Positions 1 to 7,760 are shown, counted from the stretch's first letter. The stretch is DNA of 52,640 nt from Loigolactobacillus jiayinensis (GCF_003946445.1 NZ_RHOF01000026.1:1-52640); one strand, 5' to 3'. Notes: a model not told the origin generated them from the letters alone. Numbers and translations: made by a program.

Positions 1-30
1 GTCGCTAAAACTTGAGTAACTGATTAAGAA

Positions 31-70
31 GGGCTGTCTTCTCAAATATAAATGAAAAGACAGCCTTTTC
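31..70 (+). terminator. Rho-independent terminator
   Basis: A 9-bp perfect stem (GGCTGTCTT with AAGACAGCC) encloses a 16-nt loop and is followed by TTTTC. It presumably ends a gene lying left of the window. The open frame starting at 52 lies inside its loop and I do not regard it as a gene. Confidence 0.8.
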
Positions 71-259
71 GAATACGGTCGATTATTTACTGCTTACGTT
101 TGATAGTTTACGCTGCTTATTTAGTGATAAATGACATCACTGGAAGAGTCGAAAAGGTTGATCAAGCTAAAAATAAATGGAATATTGGTTTAGATCTTTA
201 CTGTAGCGTTAATAGTAAACGACTAAAGCTTTAATGAGATATTTTTAATTCTAAATGAC

Positions 260-287
260 TTTACAAATGCATAGAATACTGTATAAT
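260..287 (+). promoter_or_regulatory. Promoter of the tRNA-Glu/tRNA-Thr pair
   Basis: TTTACA (260-265) and TATAAT (282-287) are separated by 16 bp, about 20 bp before the first tRNA. No other gene lies close downstream, so this is the likely start of the tRNA transcript. Confidence 0.6.
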
Positions 288-307
288 TATTAGTGTTGTT
301 ACAGTAT

Positions 308-379
308 GGCCCGTTGGTCAAGTGGTTAAGACACCGCCCTTTCACGGCGGTAACATGAGTTCAAATCTCGTACGGGTCA
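308..379 (+). tRNA. tRNA-Glu (anticodon TTC)
   Basis: A full cloverleaf can be folded: acceptor GGCCCGT pairs with ACGGGTC, the anticodon loop is CTTTCAC with anticodon TTC, and the T-arm has the loop TTCAAAT. The discriminator base is A. CCA is not encoded. It is 9 nt upstream of tRNA-Thr and probably cotranscribed with it. Confidence 0.95.
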
Positions 380-388
380 TGTATTAAT

Positions 389-461
389 GCCGTCTTAGCT
401 CAGTTGGTAGAGCATCGGTATCGTAAACCGAGGGTCACAGGTTCGACTCCTGCAGACGGCA
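389..461 (+). tRNA. tRNA-Thr (anticodon CGT)
   Basis: Acceptor GCCGTCT pairs with AGACGGC. The anticodon stem TCGGT/ACCGA encloses the 7-nt loop ATCGTAA, giving anticodon CGT, which reads ACG. The T-loop TTCGACT is canonical. CCA is not encoded. Confidence 0.95.
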
Positions 462-486
462 TAAACAAAATAGTTCTTATTTGCAA

Positions 487-520
487 AAGCCTACAATAGC
501 GCGTTTATTGTGGGTTTTTG
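487..520 (+). terminator. Terminator after the tRNA pair
   Basis: The 9-bp stem CCTACAATA/TATTGTGGG (one G-T pair) is followed by TTTTT. It closes the tRNA-Glu/tRNA-Thr transcript. Confidence 0.8.
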
Positions 521-762
521 TTTGTCTAAAAATAGCTACATCACCCCAGTATGCAGTTAGAATATGTACCATCATCAAACAGCTAATTTTTATTGGAATT
601 ATCTGTTTTTGTATAGCTTTTACATTCTGCAAGACACCAGGGTCAACAGCGTTGCGTTGTTTGGCTGATTTCCGGAAAATCGAAACCGCTTTAGTAGCTA
701 TTCTAGAAAAACGCGTTATACTTTGAATCAAATTAGTTAGCAGCGTGTTTAGTTATTGATTA
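521..762. other. Intergenic stretch, no gene recognised
   Basis: Two overlapping open frames, one on each strand, cover this stretch. The plus-strand one begins inside the tRNA terminator and neither has a good ribosome binding site or recognisable protein character. I see nothing functional until the AAAGGAGG-type site at about 763-770 in front of the next gene. Confidence 0.5.
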
Positions 763-777
763 AAGGAGGCGTTTGAA

Positions 778-1365
778 ATGTTTGATTGGGAAACAATGGA
801 GCAAACAGAATATAGTCGTCGGGCACAAGTGAGTTTTGTGAAGCTGACAAAACGAAGTTATCTAACTACAAGTGGTACTGCACCGAAACGCGCTGAGGAT
901 CCAGCCTTTTTGGAAGGGGCTGAAGCAGTAGTCGAGCTGGCAAAATTAATCAGCGAGGGATCTGCGGCTGGTATTGTGATTTCAGGGTTTAAGGCTTATC
1001 GACCTTACCCAGTGCAAGCTGTTTGGCAAGGTGATGAATTTAAGATTTGGCTCAAACAGCCATTATTCATTAATAAAGCTATTTACGAACAAGCTTTGAA
1101 ACAGATTGATTTGGCTCAGTCAGTTGATTTTGAGCAGTTAGCAGAAGACACAGAAATTCAAATCATTACTAATGGCACTGTGACTCAAGCTGTAATTGAT
1201 GATTTACAACGGAGTGTCACTGGAGCGGGCTATCAATTGGCTACTCCGGATAGCCATCGTGAGCTTTATTTGGATGGCTTGCCACTGACGTCTGACAAAC
1301 AAGTCTTAGTGAGATTAGCGCTAAATACTGCTGGAAAACAACCGCCACTTGCGACTATGAATTAA
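778..1365 (+). CDS. GyrI-like small-molecule-binding domain protein
   Basis: This 195-aa soluble protein resembles the stand-alone GyrI-like family, the SOUL/BmrR effector-binding fold found in many lactobacilli. Seen in the sequence: an N-terminal strand segment, a central W..GDEFKIWLKQP segment, and a C-terminal HRELYLDG...VRLAL segment. This order of blocks is typical of these proteins, whose natural ligand is usually unknown. A strong site (TAAAGGAGGCG) sits 7-8 nt before the ATG. There is no DNA-binding domain, so it is not a complete MerR/AraC-type regulator. The next gene is a broken glycosyltransferase with no obvious link to it. Family assignment is by recalled motif pattern, so moderate confidence. 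Confidence 0.65.
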   Translation: MFDWETMEQTEYSRRAQVSFVKLTKRSYLTTSGTAPKRAEDPAFLEGAEAVVELAKLISEGSAAGIVISGFKAYRPYPVQAVWQGDEFKIWLKQPLFINKAIYEQALKQIDLAQSVDFEQLAEDTEIQIITNGTVTQAVIDDLQRSVTGAGYQLATPDSHRELYLDGLPLTSDKQVLVRLALNTAGKQPPLATMN

Positions 1366-1396
1366 CGTATTTGAAAAGAAAGGCGTGCTGACGACT

Positions 1397-2310
1397 ATGA
1401 AAATATCAGTCGTGATCCCAACCTATAATCTAGGTTCATATGTAAAAGCGTTGCTGCAAAATTTGACCAAGCAAACGGTTGATTTTGAATTATGGTTGAT
1501 CGATGATGGTTCAACGGATAAAACGGCAACGCAGCTTAGCCAATTTGTTAAAGGTATTTCTGATTTTCATGCAATTCAATTAGAACATCGTGGCGTTTCG
1601 GTGGCGCGAAATTATGGATTGAGCCATGCAACTGGCGCAGGCATTGTCTTTATTGATGGTGATGACTTGATTGCACCTACTTTTATTGAAAGTTTAAGTC
1701 AAGGTATGGATCAAGGGGCTGTCATGGCCGCTGTTGGTTACGAGTGGTATCGGCGGCCAGCGACGCAAGCCACTTCTTTCATTGAATTGGATCAAGTGTC
1801 AATGTTTGATCAGGTTTCACAGCATGGTTCTGAAGTCGGTGGGTATGTTTGGAATAAAGCATTTCGTGCTACTGCGATAAAGACTGCAAATTTAACTTTT
1901 GACGAGTCCTTACATTTAGCGGAGGATTACCTGTTTACTGCATCCTTTGTGGCGCACACTCCCGGCAAGTACGTTTATTTACCACGTGTTTTGTATACCA
2001 AGCGCAATCGGCCGAATAGCACCTTGCACATGACTGATCGTAGTGATAGACGGAAAGAGGATCAGGTTTTTGACCACATCTACGACTTACGCCGCTTTAT
2101 CGAATGATGACTATAAATTGCATGCTGAATCATTGGCAACAGCTGATATTTGGTAAGATAAAGTGGCTACCTTGAGAAAATGACGATGCCTACTTTTGTA
2201 ATCACTGGCTACGCCAACACATTCGCAATGAGGACTTTCCGTTCATGGTGGACATTAGACTCTAAATGCTAAAGTTACTGTTCACTATGTCTGAAGACTT
2301 GTCCAAGGTT
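1397..2310 (+). pseudogene. Glycosyltransferase family 2, frameshifted at the 3' end
   Basis: The first 236 codons encode a GT-A glycosyltransferase: N-terminal SVVIPTYN, then LIDDGSTD and the metal-binding FIDGDDL, then an acceptor region ending RRFIE. A TGA at 2105-2107 stops the frame early. The following DNA still reads as protein if frames are changed: DDYKLHAESLATADIW in the next frame, a stop, then NDDAYFCNHWLRQHIRNEDF, then TLNAKVTVHYV. The C-terminal third is therefore present but broken by at least two frameshifts and stops. I chose the ATG at 1397 (AAAGG about 13 nt upstream) over a GTG at 1385 that abuts the AGG. The truncated N-terminal part may be inactive. Confidence 0.6.
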
Positions 2311-2493
2311 TCGTTTGGCGAGGGCTTAGCCTGCTTATATTCAGAGCTGACCGCTGGTACCTTGGCTGAAAAGTATCATATCAAAATCACAGACTTGGCA
2401 GATAGCAGCTATGATCAAAATAGGGTTAGTGTAATTAATAAAAATAATGATGAGCAGTCACTGCATGACAATGGTGTACCGGCGGCAGTGAAC

Positions 2494-2537
2494 AAACGGT
2501 TCAAGTAAGCAATAATTACTTGAGCCGTTTGTTATTT
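2494..2537 (+). terminator. Rho-independent terminator
   Basis: A long stem, AAACGGTTCAAGTAA paired with TTACTTGAGCCGTTT (one G-T pair), is followed by a T-rich run. It ends the decayed glycosyltransferase region. Confidence 0.8.
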
Positions 2538-2539
2538 TT

Positions 2540-3076
2540 ATGTTAATTCGGTATAGTTGATCAATTCAGCTTTTAGGTGGTACTTTGTTAGTGACAATCA
2601 ATTTTTTAGGTTGAAAAATTATTGTGCTAAATTGATCCAATGAAATTGCTAGTGTGGAGATGATCTTAACAAATGATATCACGCGGCCTGTATCTGAATA
2701 AATATAATTAGTTGGATTGAAATCATGGTGACAATTGCCAATAGAAGTGAAACAATTCCGGTCATTGTCCAAAAAGAAAACAGACGATCTGTAATCCGTT
2801 GTAATTCAGTTATACATGTATACTCTGCATTTTACCCCTTTTCTTTTGTATGGCTCTATACTACCATCTAGAAGTTATCACCGGCTTCATCAGTCGGGGA
2901 ACACTCTTTTCTTGGCCTAAACAAAGGTCACGACAAAACGATGCTGTCAAAAGAAATTAGTTTGAAGGGTTTAGTCTCGCTGTTTTTGTATTTAGATAGA
3001 TTTGGATTAAAATAGTCGATTTCCAAATTATCAGAACTCTTATTTTCGTTTAACACCAGCACTTTGTATAGTTAAT
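2540..3076. other. Intergenic stretch with no convincing gene
   Basis: About 540 bp of AT-rich DNA. On the minus strand one frame could encode a short hydrophobic peptide (LFSFWTMTGIVSLLLAIVTM). It lacks an in-frame ATG at a ribosome binding site and the neighbouring frame is interrupted, so at most it is a decayed small membrane gene. No RNA gene or complete repeat was recognised. Confidence 0.4.
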
Positions 3077-3098
3077 TTATTCAAAAATATTTGAATAA
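3077..3098. promoter_or_regulatory. Palindromic candidate operator upstream of the SRPBCC gene
   Basis: Perfect 9-bp arms TTATTCAAA and TTTGAATAA are separated by 4 bp, ending 23 bp before the start codon of the SRPBCC gene. There is no terminator-like T-run on the plus side. Its position suits a repressor operator of the TetR or MarR kind. The binding protein is unknown. Confidence 0.5.
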
Positions 3099-3121
3099 AA
3101 AAACGAAAATGAGGATAAGTC

Positions 3122-3574
3122 ATGATAACAAAGTTTGATAATGTAATTACAATTTGCGCGTCACCAGAAAGAATTAAATTCATTCTCAGCAATATCGATA
3201 ATCTAAAACAATGGGATCTTGAAATAGCCGCAATCATAAAAAGATCAGAAAACACTGCGACCATAATCAGACGGGGCCCGGCACTTAATGATTCAGAGTC
3301 GGTAACTGTTGGAGAGACAGATCGTGGTGTGATTTATCATAGTGCTGACGGCACAATTGAATATAATATTGATTTTAGAATTCAAGGTGAGGCAGATACA
3401 AGCACTTTAAATCAAACTGTGACCATTACGAAGCTTCCAAACATTCTGCAGATCGATAAGCTGGTTGATCTTGCTCAAGTGGCATTTAAAGAAAATTTGC
3501 AACGCTTGAAGCGCCTTTGTGAAAGTAGCAAGTATAGTCAAGCTGATACGATGAACGGCAGGGTGTCTAAATGA
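3122..3574 (+). CDS. SRPBCC (START-like) family protein
   Basis: This 150-aa soluble protein has the start and end pattern of polyketide cyclase/START-like domains. An N-terminal strand (FDNVITICASPERIKFILSNIDNLKQWD) carries the usual helix that packs over the cavity, strands follow in the middle, and a long C-terminal helix (LVDLAQVAFKENLQRLKRLCE) ends it. Such domains bind small hydrophobic ligands, and no catalytic residues can be named here. GAGGA lies about 8 nt before the ATG. The stop overlaps the start of the downstream quinone-reductase-like gene (ATGA), so the two are translationally coupled and probably act on related substrates. A palindrome just upstream suggests control by a repressor. 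Confidence 0.65.
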   Translation: MITKFDNVITICASPERIKFILSNIDNLKQWDLEIAAIIKRSENTATIIRRGPALNDSESVTVGETDRGVIYHSADGTIEYNIDFRIQGEADTSTLNQTVTITKLPNILQIDKLVDLAQVAFKENLQRLKRLCESSKYSQADTMNGRVSK

Positions 3575-4488
3575 AAAGAATCGTTCAGCAAAATTTCAAC
3601 GGTGTTGACGGTCTCCAAATAGTGGAAGTGACTGCGAGTAAATTAACGCCGCTATCAGTGCTTGTGAAAAATAAATACATTCCCGTGCTGCCTTACGATT
3701 GGCTGACCGAGTATGGACTTTTGAAAGCCATCCGACCAGTTAAGTTACCAATGGTGATCGGTTATGGCTTCGGCGGAATAGTTGAACAGGTCGGCATGTT
3801 GCGCGATAAAAATTTAATTGGTAAAAAAGTAATCGGAATGCAGCCAACTGGATCAGCACAAGAAGTGATTAATTCGCAGCTACCGCCGTTACTTTTTACG
3901 GTACCAGATAATGTCGCGCTAAGTGATGCGGTAACCTTGATTGGGGGTGCGGATGCTGCACTACATGCAATCAATTCAGTTAATGTTGGCCCTACCGATA
4001 CGGTCTTAGTGACTGGCGCATCAGGTGGTGTCGGTGTTTATCTGATTCAGTTGTTGAAGCTAGCTGGTGCTAAAGTGATTGCCCTAGCCAGTTCTGGCAA
4101 CAGCGATTTTATAAAAGCGGTTGGGGCTGATGTGGTGCTCGACTATACGGATGCGCTGGATATGCAATTAAGGCACATTAATGCACCAAATAAGATCATC
4201 GATACGGTTGGTCGTATCGATTTGTTACAAATAATTGCAACTAACTATGATGAATTAGCCATTTTTTCGTTGTCGTTAACTAATTTTGATCCACCTAAAA
4301 AACAGCAAACTTTCCAATTTAGCAATGGTTCTATCGGTATTAGTGGCTACAAGCGACTATTGAAATTAATGGCTGATCAGCAAATCGTTGCCTATATTCA
4401 GCATAAATATAAATTTACTGACGTAAAAAAAGCCCATTTAGCCTCTAAAAATGGGCATGCACAAGGTAGAATTTTGCTGACGTTTTAA
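3571..4488 (+). CDS. Zinc-independent MDR oxidoreductase (quinone reductase-like)
   Basis: This 305-aa protein is of the medium-chain dehydrogenase/reductase superfamily, quinone oxidoreductase branch. An N-terminal GroES-like part (VIGYGFGGIVEQVG) is followed by the NADPH-binding Rossmann segment VLVTGASGGVGVYLIQLLKLAGAKVIAL near residues 145-172, then VGADVVLDYTD. The cysteine and histidine zinc ligands of alcohol dehydrogenases are absent. The C-terminal block HAQGRILLTF is typical of the family. It is slightly short, since members usually have 310-330 residues. Its start overlaps the stop of the SRPBCC gene by 4 nt, so one transcript is expected. The likely role is NADPH-dependent reduction of an enone or quinone, substrate unknown. 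Confidence 0.8.
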   Translation: MKRIVQQNFNGVDGLQIVEVTASKLTPLSVLVKNKYIPVLPYDWLTEYGLLKAIRPVKLPMVIGYGFGGIVEQVGMLRDKNLIGKKVIGMQPTGSAQEVINSQLPPLLFTVPDNVALSDAVTLIGGADAALHAINSVNVGPTDTVLVTGASGGVGVYLIQLLKLAGAKVIALASSGNSDFIKAVGADVVLDYTDALDMQLRHINAPNKIIDTVGRIDLLQIIATNYDELAIFSLSLTNFDPPKKQQTFQFSNGSIGISGYKRLLKLMADQQIVAYIQHKYKFTDVKKAHLASKNGHAQGRILLTF

Positions 4489-4508
4489 GTCACCAGTGTT
4501 GCTGTGCT

Positions 4509-5381
4509 TTATAATTTGTAGGTTTCTATTTTAAAAATATCGGCGATTGTTTGACTCTTATTTAGGGCTGATTCGGCTGCTACTGGCTCATTGAGTGCTG
4601 CGTGTGTCTTTGCCAAAAGTAAAAATAAATCAGCCAGCATGTAGTACGATGCGTGCGCAGTCGTCCAATCGATGCCCTTGGTGATGATTGTGACTGCTGC
4701 AGCATATTGTTTCGCTTCTAATAGCCGCAAGCCGAATTGGTAATACAAAATATTAGAATTTTCATCGTATTTAGTCATTTGGTCGTTTTCAACATGGGCA
4801 AGGGCAAAATTGAAGTCAGAAAATCCGTTAGTCAGGTCAGTTTTATGTTGAGAAAATTTGGTTTCTAAGTAAGCGATGCCCGCTAAGATCAGGATTTCAT
4901 TTGGGGTCATGATCTTTTTTTGTGGGGTGAAAGTATAATTATAGGCTAAGCGCAGATAACGTAAACTGTTTTGGGTGTCGTTTAGCTGCTGCTCCGTGGC
5001 GACACCATAATAATAGTAAGTTTGTAGATCTTCATTTTTAAAAAGCTGATCAACTAGGTTATCTGTGTTTAGGTAGCTTAGCATGCCAGCATAATCGTGC
5101 TGATTACAAAGCTTTTTTATTGTGACGTTAAATTGATCTAATCCCGCTATTTCTGGATAGTTACTCAGCATTGTATGATCCATAGAGAGATTAAGTTTGG
5201 TGCAAATTCTTGATAGGAGGACGGCGTTAGGAATATAAATGCCTTTTTCAATACTACTGATCATCGATTGTGAACAAATATCTTCAGCTAATTGCTGTTG
5301 GGAAAGATGCTTTAATTTCCGTTCGCGCGCAAGCTTTTTACCTAGCGTTACGGCAATCACATTATCTGGTTCATCTACCAA
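4509..5381 (-). CDS. XRE-family regulator with TPR-like C-terminal domain
   Basis: An N-terminal helix-turn-helix (LGKKLARERKLKHLSQQQLAEDICSQSMISSIEKG) is followed by about 220 helical residues with TPR-like repeats. This is the layout of the Rgg/PlcR/ComR-type regulators that often bind short peptides. The start is ambiguous: AGGAG is followed by GTG, GTG and, 10 nt on, TTG (5381). I use the TTG because the two GTGs sit 1 and 4 nt from the site. It is transcribed opposite to a small membrane ORF with a palindrome between them, which suggests autoregulation. I found no obvious pheromone gene beside it. The targets are unknown. Confidence 0.75.
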   Translation of the reverse strand: MVDEPDNVIAVTLGKKLARERKLKHLSQQQLAEDICSQSMISSIEKGIYIPNAVLLSRICTKLNLSMDHTMLSNYPEIAGLDQFNVTIKKLCNQHDYAGMLSYLNTDNLVDQLFKNEDLQTYYYYGVATEQQLNDTQNSLRYLRLAYNYTFTPQKKIMTPNEILILAGIAYLETKFSQHKTDLTNGFSDFNFALAHVENDQMTKYDENSNILYYQFGLRLLEAKQYAAAVTIITKGIDWTTAHASYYMLADLFLLLAKTHAALNEPVAAESALNKSQTIADIFKIETYKL

Positions 5382-5420
5382 GCTCACCACACTCCTATAT
5401 TGAGAATCTTTCCAAGAATT

Positions 5421-5449
5421 ATTATAAATTTACCATTTGTGGTAAAAAA
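5421..5449 (-). promoter_or_regulatory. Promoter and candidate operator of the XRE regulator
   Basis: On the minus strand TATAAT lies at 5426-5421, with a T-rich weak -35 about 17 bp upstream. The palindrome TTTACC-N6-GGTAAA (5429-5446) fills the spacer. This position fits an operator used by the regulator itself. Confidence 0.5.
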
Positions 5450-5468
5450 ATGAAAGTAGGTTGGACTG

Positions 5469-5606
5469 ATGCCGCTATTAATAATCGCAATCGGGTTAGC
5501 GCTAGTTTTTAACACTTCTATTTACGGGATGACCACAGCTATTTTCGGCGTATTTCTTAGTTTGTGGGTAATCAGAAAGGTAAAATTGAGCGTTGGTTTG
5601 GGGTAA
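5469..5606 (+). CDS. Small putative membrane peptide (45 aa), possibly 3'-disrupted
   Basis: An ATG lies 8 nt after an AGG and opens a 45-codon frame with two hydrophobic stretches (LLIIAIGLALVF and MTTAIFGVFLSLWVI) followed by a basic end. The last dozen codons coincide with transposase DNA read in another frame. The native 3' end may therefore have been replaced when the insertion element arrived. Because it sits divergent from the XRE regulator it could be that regulator's target or a small membrane effector, but this is speculation. I do not recognise a family. Confidence 0.35.
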   Translation: MPLLIIAIGLALVFNTSIYGMTTAIFGVFLSLWVIRKVKLSVGLG

Positions 5607-5979
5607 TGAAGCAGCATGGCTGGTGGACATTGATTATGATCAATTCAAGTCACTGGGCGAGTTGCGTGAGTTCTTCGCAAACTACGTGCGTGATAAGAAT
5701 AATCAGCCCCACAGCAGCTTACCAAACAAAATCAGTCTGATCGACCGCTTGAATAGTGAGCCGGATATGATCCAGCAAGTCTATCAGAAACGATTAGATA
5801 TTGCCTTTCTTCATCGTGAAGAACGTTGTGTTGCCAATGATGGGACAATCAAACTACATGGTCGGCAGTTTGAAACTGGCCAGACGACAATTGGTGAACG
5901 GGTTACATTCAGGTATCAACTAGATTTATCGGCAATCTATACCGAATGGAACGAACAACTGATGCCAATCCAAAGATAA
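5568..5979 (+). pseudogene. DDE transposase, C-terminal fragment with a frameshift
   Basis: The DNA reads KGKIERWFGVMKQ in one frame and then WLVDIDYDQFKSLGELREFF in the next, showing a single-base loss near 5618. The rest continues without interruption to a stop at 5979, including PHSSLPNKISLIDRLNSEPDMI and the terminal beta-barrel-like part GRQFETGQTTIGERVTFRY. These blocks match the C-terminal half of integrase-type (rve, DDE) transposases common in lactobacilli. The N-terminal domain and the first catalytic acidic residues are missing, so it is a dead remnant. It marks an old insertion in the accessory region. Confidence 0.75.
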
Positions 5980-5990
5980 ATTATAAAAAA

Positions 5991-6054
5991 ATAGTTGATC
6001 AAGTTGCAGAATCAAAACAGCTTGTGCTTTTGACTTACACAATTGACCAGCTAT
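5991..6054. repeat. Imperfect inverted repeat after the transposase remnant
   Basis: A left arm starting ATAGTTGATCAAGTTG (5991) and a right arm ending CAATTGACCAGCTAT (6054) are imperfect reverse complements over about 27 bp, with a 9-bp centre. It could be a terminator-like hairpin, or two opposed end sequences left by insertion elements. Confidence 0.45.
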
Positions 6055-6105
6055 AGGAAGGAATACTCTCATTCATGATATAATCCAACTAGGTAGGTGA
6101 AACAA

Positions 6106-6873
6106 ATGAATAACACAGCTTTAGCAAGGTTCATTACGTCTTTAGGTAGTTTGAATGATTATGGTAGTACCTTAGCACAAACCAAGGAAGCTTTAGACAA
6201 AAATTCCACTAAACCCTTGAATCAATCAAAAGATGATATTGCAATCTTTAAAGACGCTTTAAAGGGGATTAAAGCAATCAAAAAGATTGGCTTTAATACA
6301 GACGGGATTATTGCCATCAATAAGGAATTTGATTCGCCCTCAGGTGAACAACCAAATTGGCCGGGCCACTTACGCAATGCAAATTACAATGAAGATGATA
6401 ATATTGCAGTAACTGTTGATAAAAATGCTAGAATTCATCATATTCCACCGCAAGTTATAACGCGAAGTGATATTGATCAGATTATTAACACCTATAATAA
6501 ATCAGATAAGCACGAAAAAGATGCTTGGCGAGTCTTTGCTGATCTCTCTAAATTGCAGCCATTTCAGGACGGCAACAAAAGGACCGCATTAATTGCCGCA
6601 AATGCGGCATATGGTACCTTTCAAAAAGAAAACTACTTGGTTTTACCATTCAATGATTTGGACCACGCTGAATTTATGATCAACTTGATGCGCTATTATG
6701 TCGCTAAGACGCCAGAAGAGCAGCATAAAACGTTTTCGCGTATGATGGAATTGTTACCATCTAAACGTGAAGTCTTGCTGCATAAGCCAATTGAAATGCA
6801 AGAAAACCAGGCACAAACTAAAAAGTTCAATGTTAAACCGCAGTTTAGAGATTTTAATTCACGAGAACGATGA
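6106..6873 (+). CDS. Fic/Doc-family protein with altered active-site motif
   Basis: This 255-aa protein carries a Fic core. The motif near residues 150-160 reads LQPFQDGNKRTA, where canonical Fic proteins have HPFxxGNGR and Doc has HxFxxANKRT. Phe, Gly/Asn and Arg positions are kept, but the catalytic base His is Gln (Q151). If the alignment is right, AMP transfer by the usual mechanism is doubtful. Upstream residues WPGHLRN resemble the flap/N-terminal region of Fic proteins. AGG lies 8 nt before the ATG at 6106, and a GTG at 6097 is too close to it. No inhibitory (S/T)xxxE(G/N) helix or adjacent antitoxin is visible. It sits between a transposase remnant and an HNH toxin fragment. Confidence 0.8.
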   Translation: MNNTALARFITSLGSLNDYGSTLAQTKEALDKNSTKPLNQSKDDIAIFKDALKGIKAIKKIGFNTDGIIAINKEFDSPSGEQPNWPGHLRNANYNEDDNIAVTVDKNARIHHIPPQVITRSDIDQIINTYNKSDKHEKDAWRVFADLSKLQPFQDGNKRTALIAANAAYGTFQKENYLVLPFNDLDHAEFMINLMRYYVAKTPEEQHKTFSRMMELLPSKREVLLHKPIEMQENQAQTKKFNVKPQFRDFNSRER

Positions 6874-6997
6874 AAAAGTACTGCTACGTAGCCGAGAAGA
6901 CATAGCTGAATGGTAGTATAGAACTTGAGACAACTTGGACAAAACTAGCAGCATCACTACCTTGGAGTGGTCGAGACAAATTTAAAATTTGGTATAA

Positions 6998-7153
6998 TAC
7001 AGCTTACGTGACACAAACAGATGGCTGGTGGACGGCAAAGAGGTTCACCATATCAGGCCAAGAGTTTACGGTGGAACCGACGATAATAATAATTTAATGC
7101 CAATTCCCGTTGCTAATCATCGGTTAATAACGACTTGGTTTATCAATTATTAG
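6998..7153 (+). pseudogene. HNH-type polymorphic toxin, C-terminal remnant
   Basis: A frame open from 6998 to the TAG at 7151-7153 encodes NRWLVDGKEVHHIRPRVYGG, then TDDNNNLMPIPVANHRLITTWFINY. The E-V-H-H-I core, the GG(T)xxxxNL(M/I)P spacing and the terminal W..Y are typical of HNH nuclease tips at the end of LXG/WXG-type secreted toxins. The DNA before 6998 is frameshifted and carries stops, so only the toxin tip survives. It lies 21 bp before a SUKH-family immunity gene, the usual gene order. It is an orphan toxin module or a silent tip cassette. The HNH call is by motif. Confidence 0.65.
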
Positions 7154-7174
7154 TAAACTGGAGGCGTGTCACTC

Positions 7175-7684
7175 ATGACACAAGATAAGAGAATAGATAA
7201 ACTGGTTCAAGAATTAACAAACTTTGAAAATAAAAAGTTTGTTTATTATCGTTGGTCAGGAACACAGTTCACACCAACGCATTTTAGACTTTCTATTGGT
7301 ATAACAGAGTTACAACAGTCACAATTGCGTGCTATGGCACTACCAAGTGACTATATTGATTTGTTGATGTTAACTAATGGTATAAAATTGTTTGAGGACA
7401 TAAATAGTAAATCTATATTTGCTGGTAGTCTGTTATCTTTCGATGAAGTGCTAACTAATAATGGGTTTTTTGAAAAGCACCGTGACTTTGTTAAAGAAGG
7501 TAATATACCGGTATTTCAGATTCAAGATATTGGTTTAGTACTCATTAATACCAATAAATCTAAAGACGACACGATTGTATTTGTGCTACCAGATGATTCG
7601 GAAAAAGAAATGTCTATGTATAGTTTTTTAAACGAGTTTCTTTTATATGCGGGGAATATACCATCTGTTTCGTGGATGGATTAA
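7175..7684 (+). CDS. SMI1/KNR4 (SUKH) family immunity protein
   Basis: This 169-aa soluble protein has the SUKH hallmark block LPSDYIDLLMLTNGIKLFED, followed by a hydrophobic strand region (SIFAGSLLSFDEVL) and a C-terminal helix FLNEFLLYAG. SUKH proteins bind and neutralise polymorphic nuclease toxins. GGAGG lies 10 nt before the ATG at 7175, and the upstream in-frame GTG at 7166 is only 1 nt from it. The gene follows an HNH toxin tail, which supports the immunity role. It appears intact while the toxin is broken, as expected if immunity to sister cells is still useful. A strong terminator follows. Codon use is AT-richer than in the housekeeping genes, consistent with transfer. Confidence 0.75.
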   Translation: MTQDKRIDKLVQELTNFENKKFVYYRWSGTQFTPTHFRLSIGITELQQSQLRAMALPSDYIDLLMLTNGIKLFEDINSKSIFAGSLLSFDEVLTNNGFFEKHRDFVKEGNIPVFQIQDIGLVLINTNKSKDDTIVFVLPDDSEKEMSMYSFLNEFLLYAGNIPSVSWMD

Positions 7685-7709
7685 ATAATTTAGAAGCGTA
7701 AAGCTAATC

Positions 7710-7747
7710 AAAAAAGCCTTTAGCTGTGTGAGCAGCTAAAGGCTTTT
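7710..7747 (+). terminator. Rho-independent terminator after the immunity gene
   Basis: AAAAAGCCTTTAGCTG pairs with CAGCTAAAGGCTTTTT around a 6-nt loop. The stem is flanked by A and T runs, so it can work in both directions. Confidence 0.9.
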
Positions 7748-7760
7748 TGGCTTTTTGAGA

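Noticed and set aside
52-234. 60-codon plus-strand open frame
   Set aside because: It starts inside the loop of a terminator, has no ribosome binding site and no protein character.
477-731. Overlapping frames on both strands after tRNA-Thr
   Set aside because: They run across the tRNA terminator and have no ribosome binding site. Composition looks random.
2566-2772. Minus-strand frame and a hydrophobic alternative frame
   Set aside because: No in-frame start at a ribosome binding site for the hydrophobic frame, and the other frame has no recognisable features.
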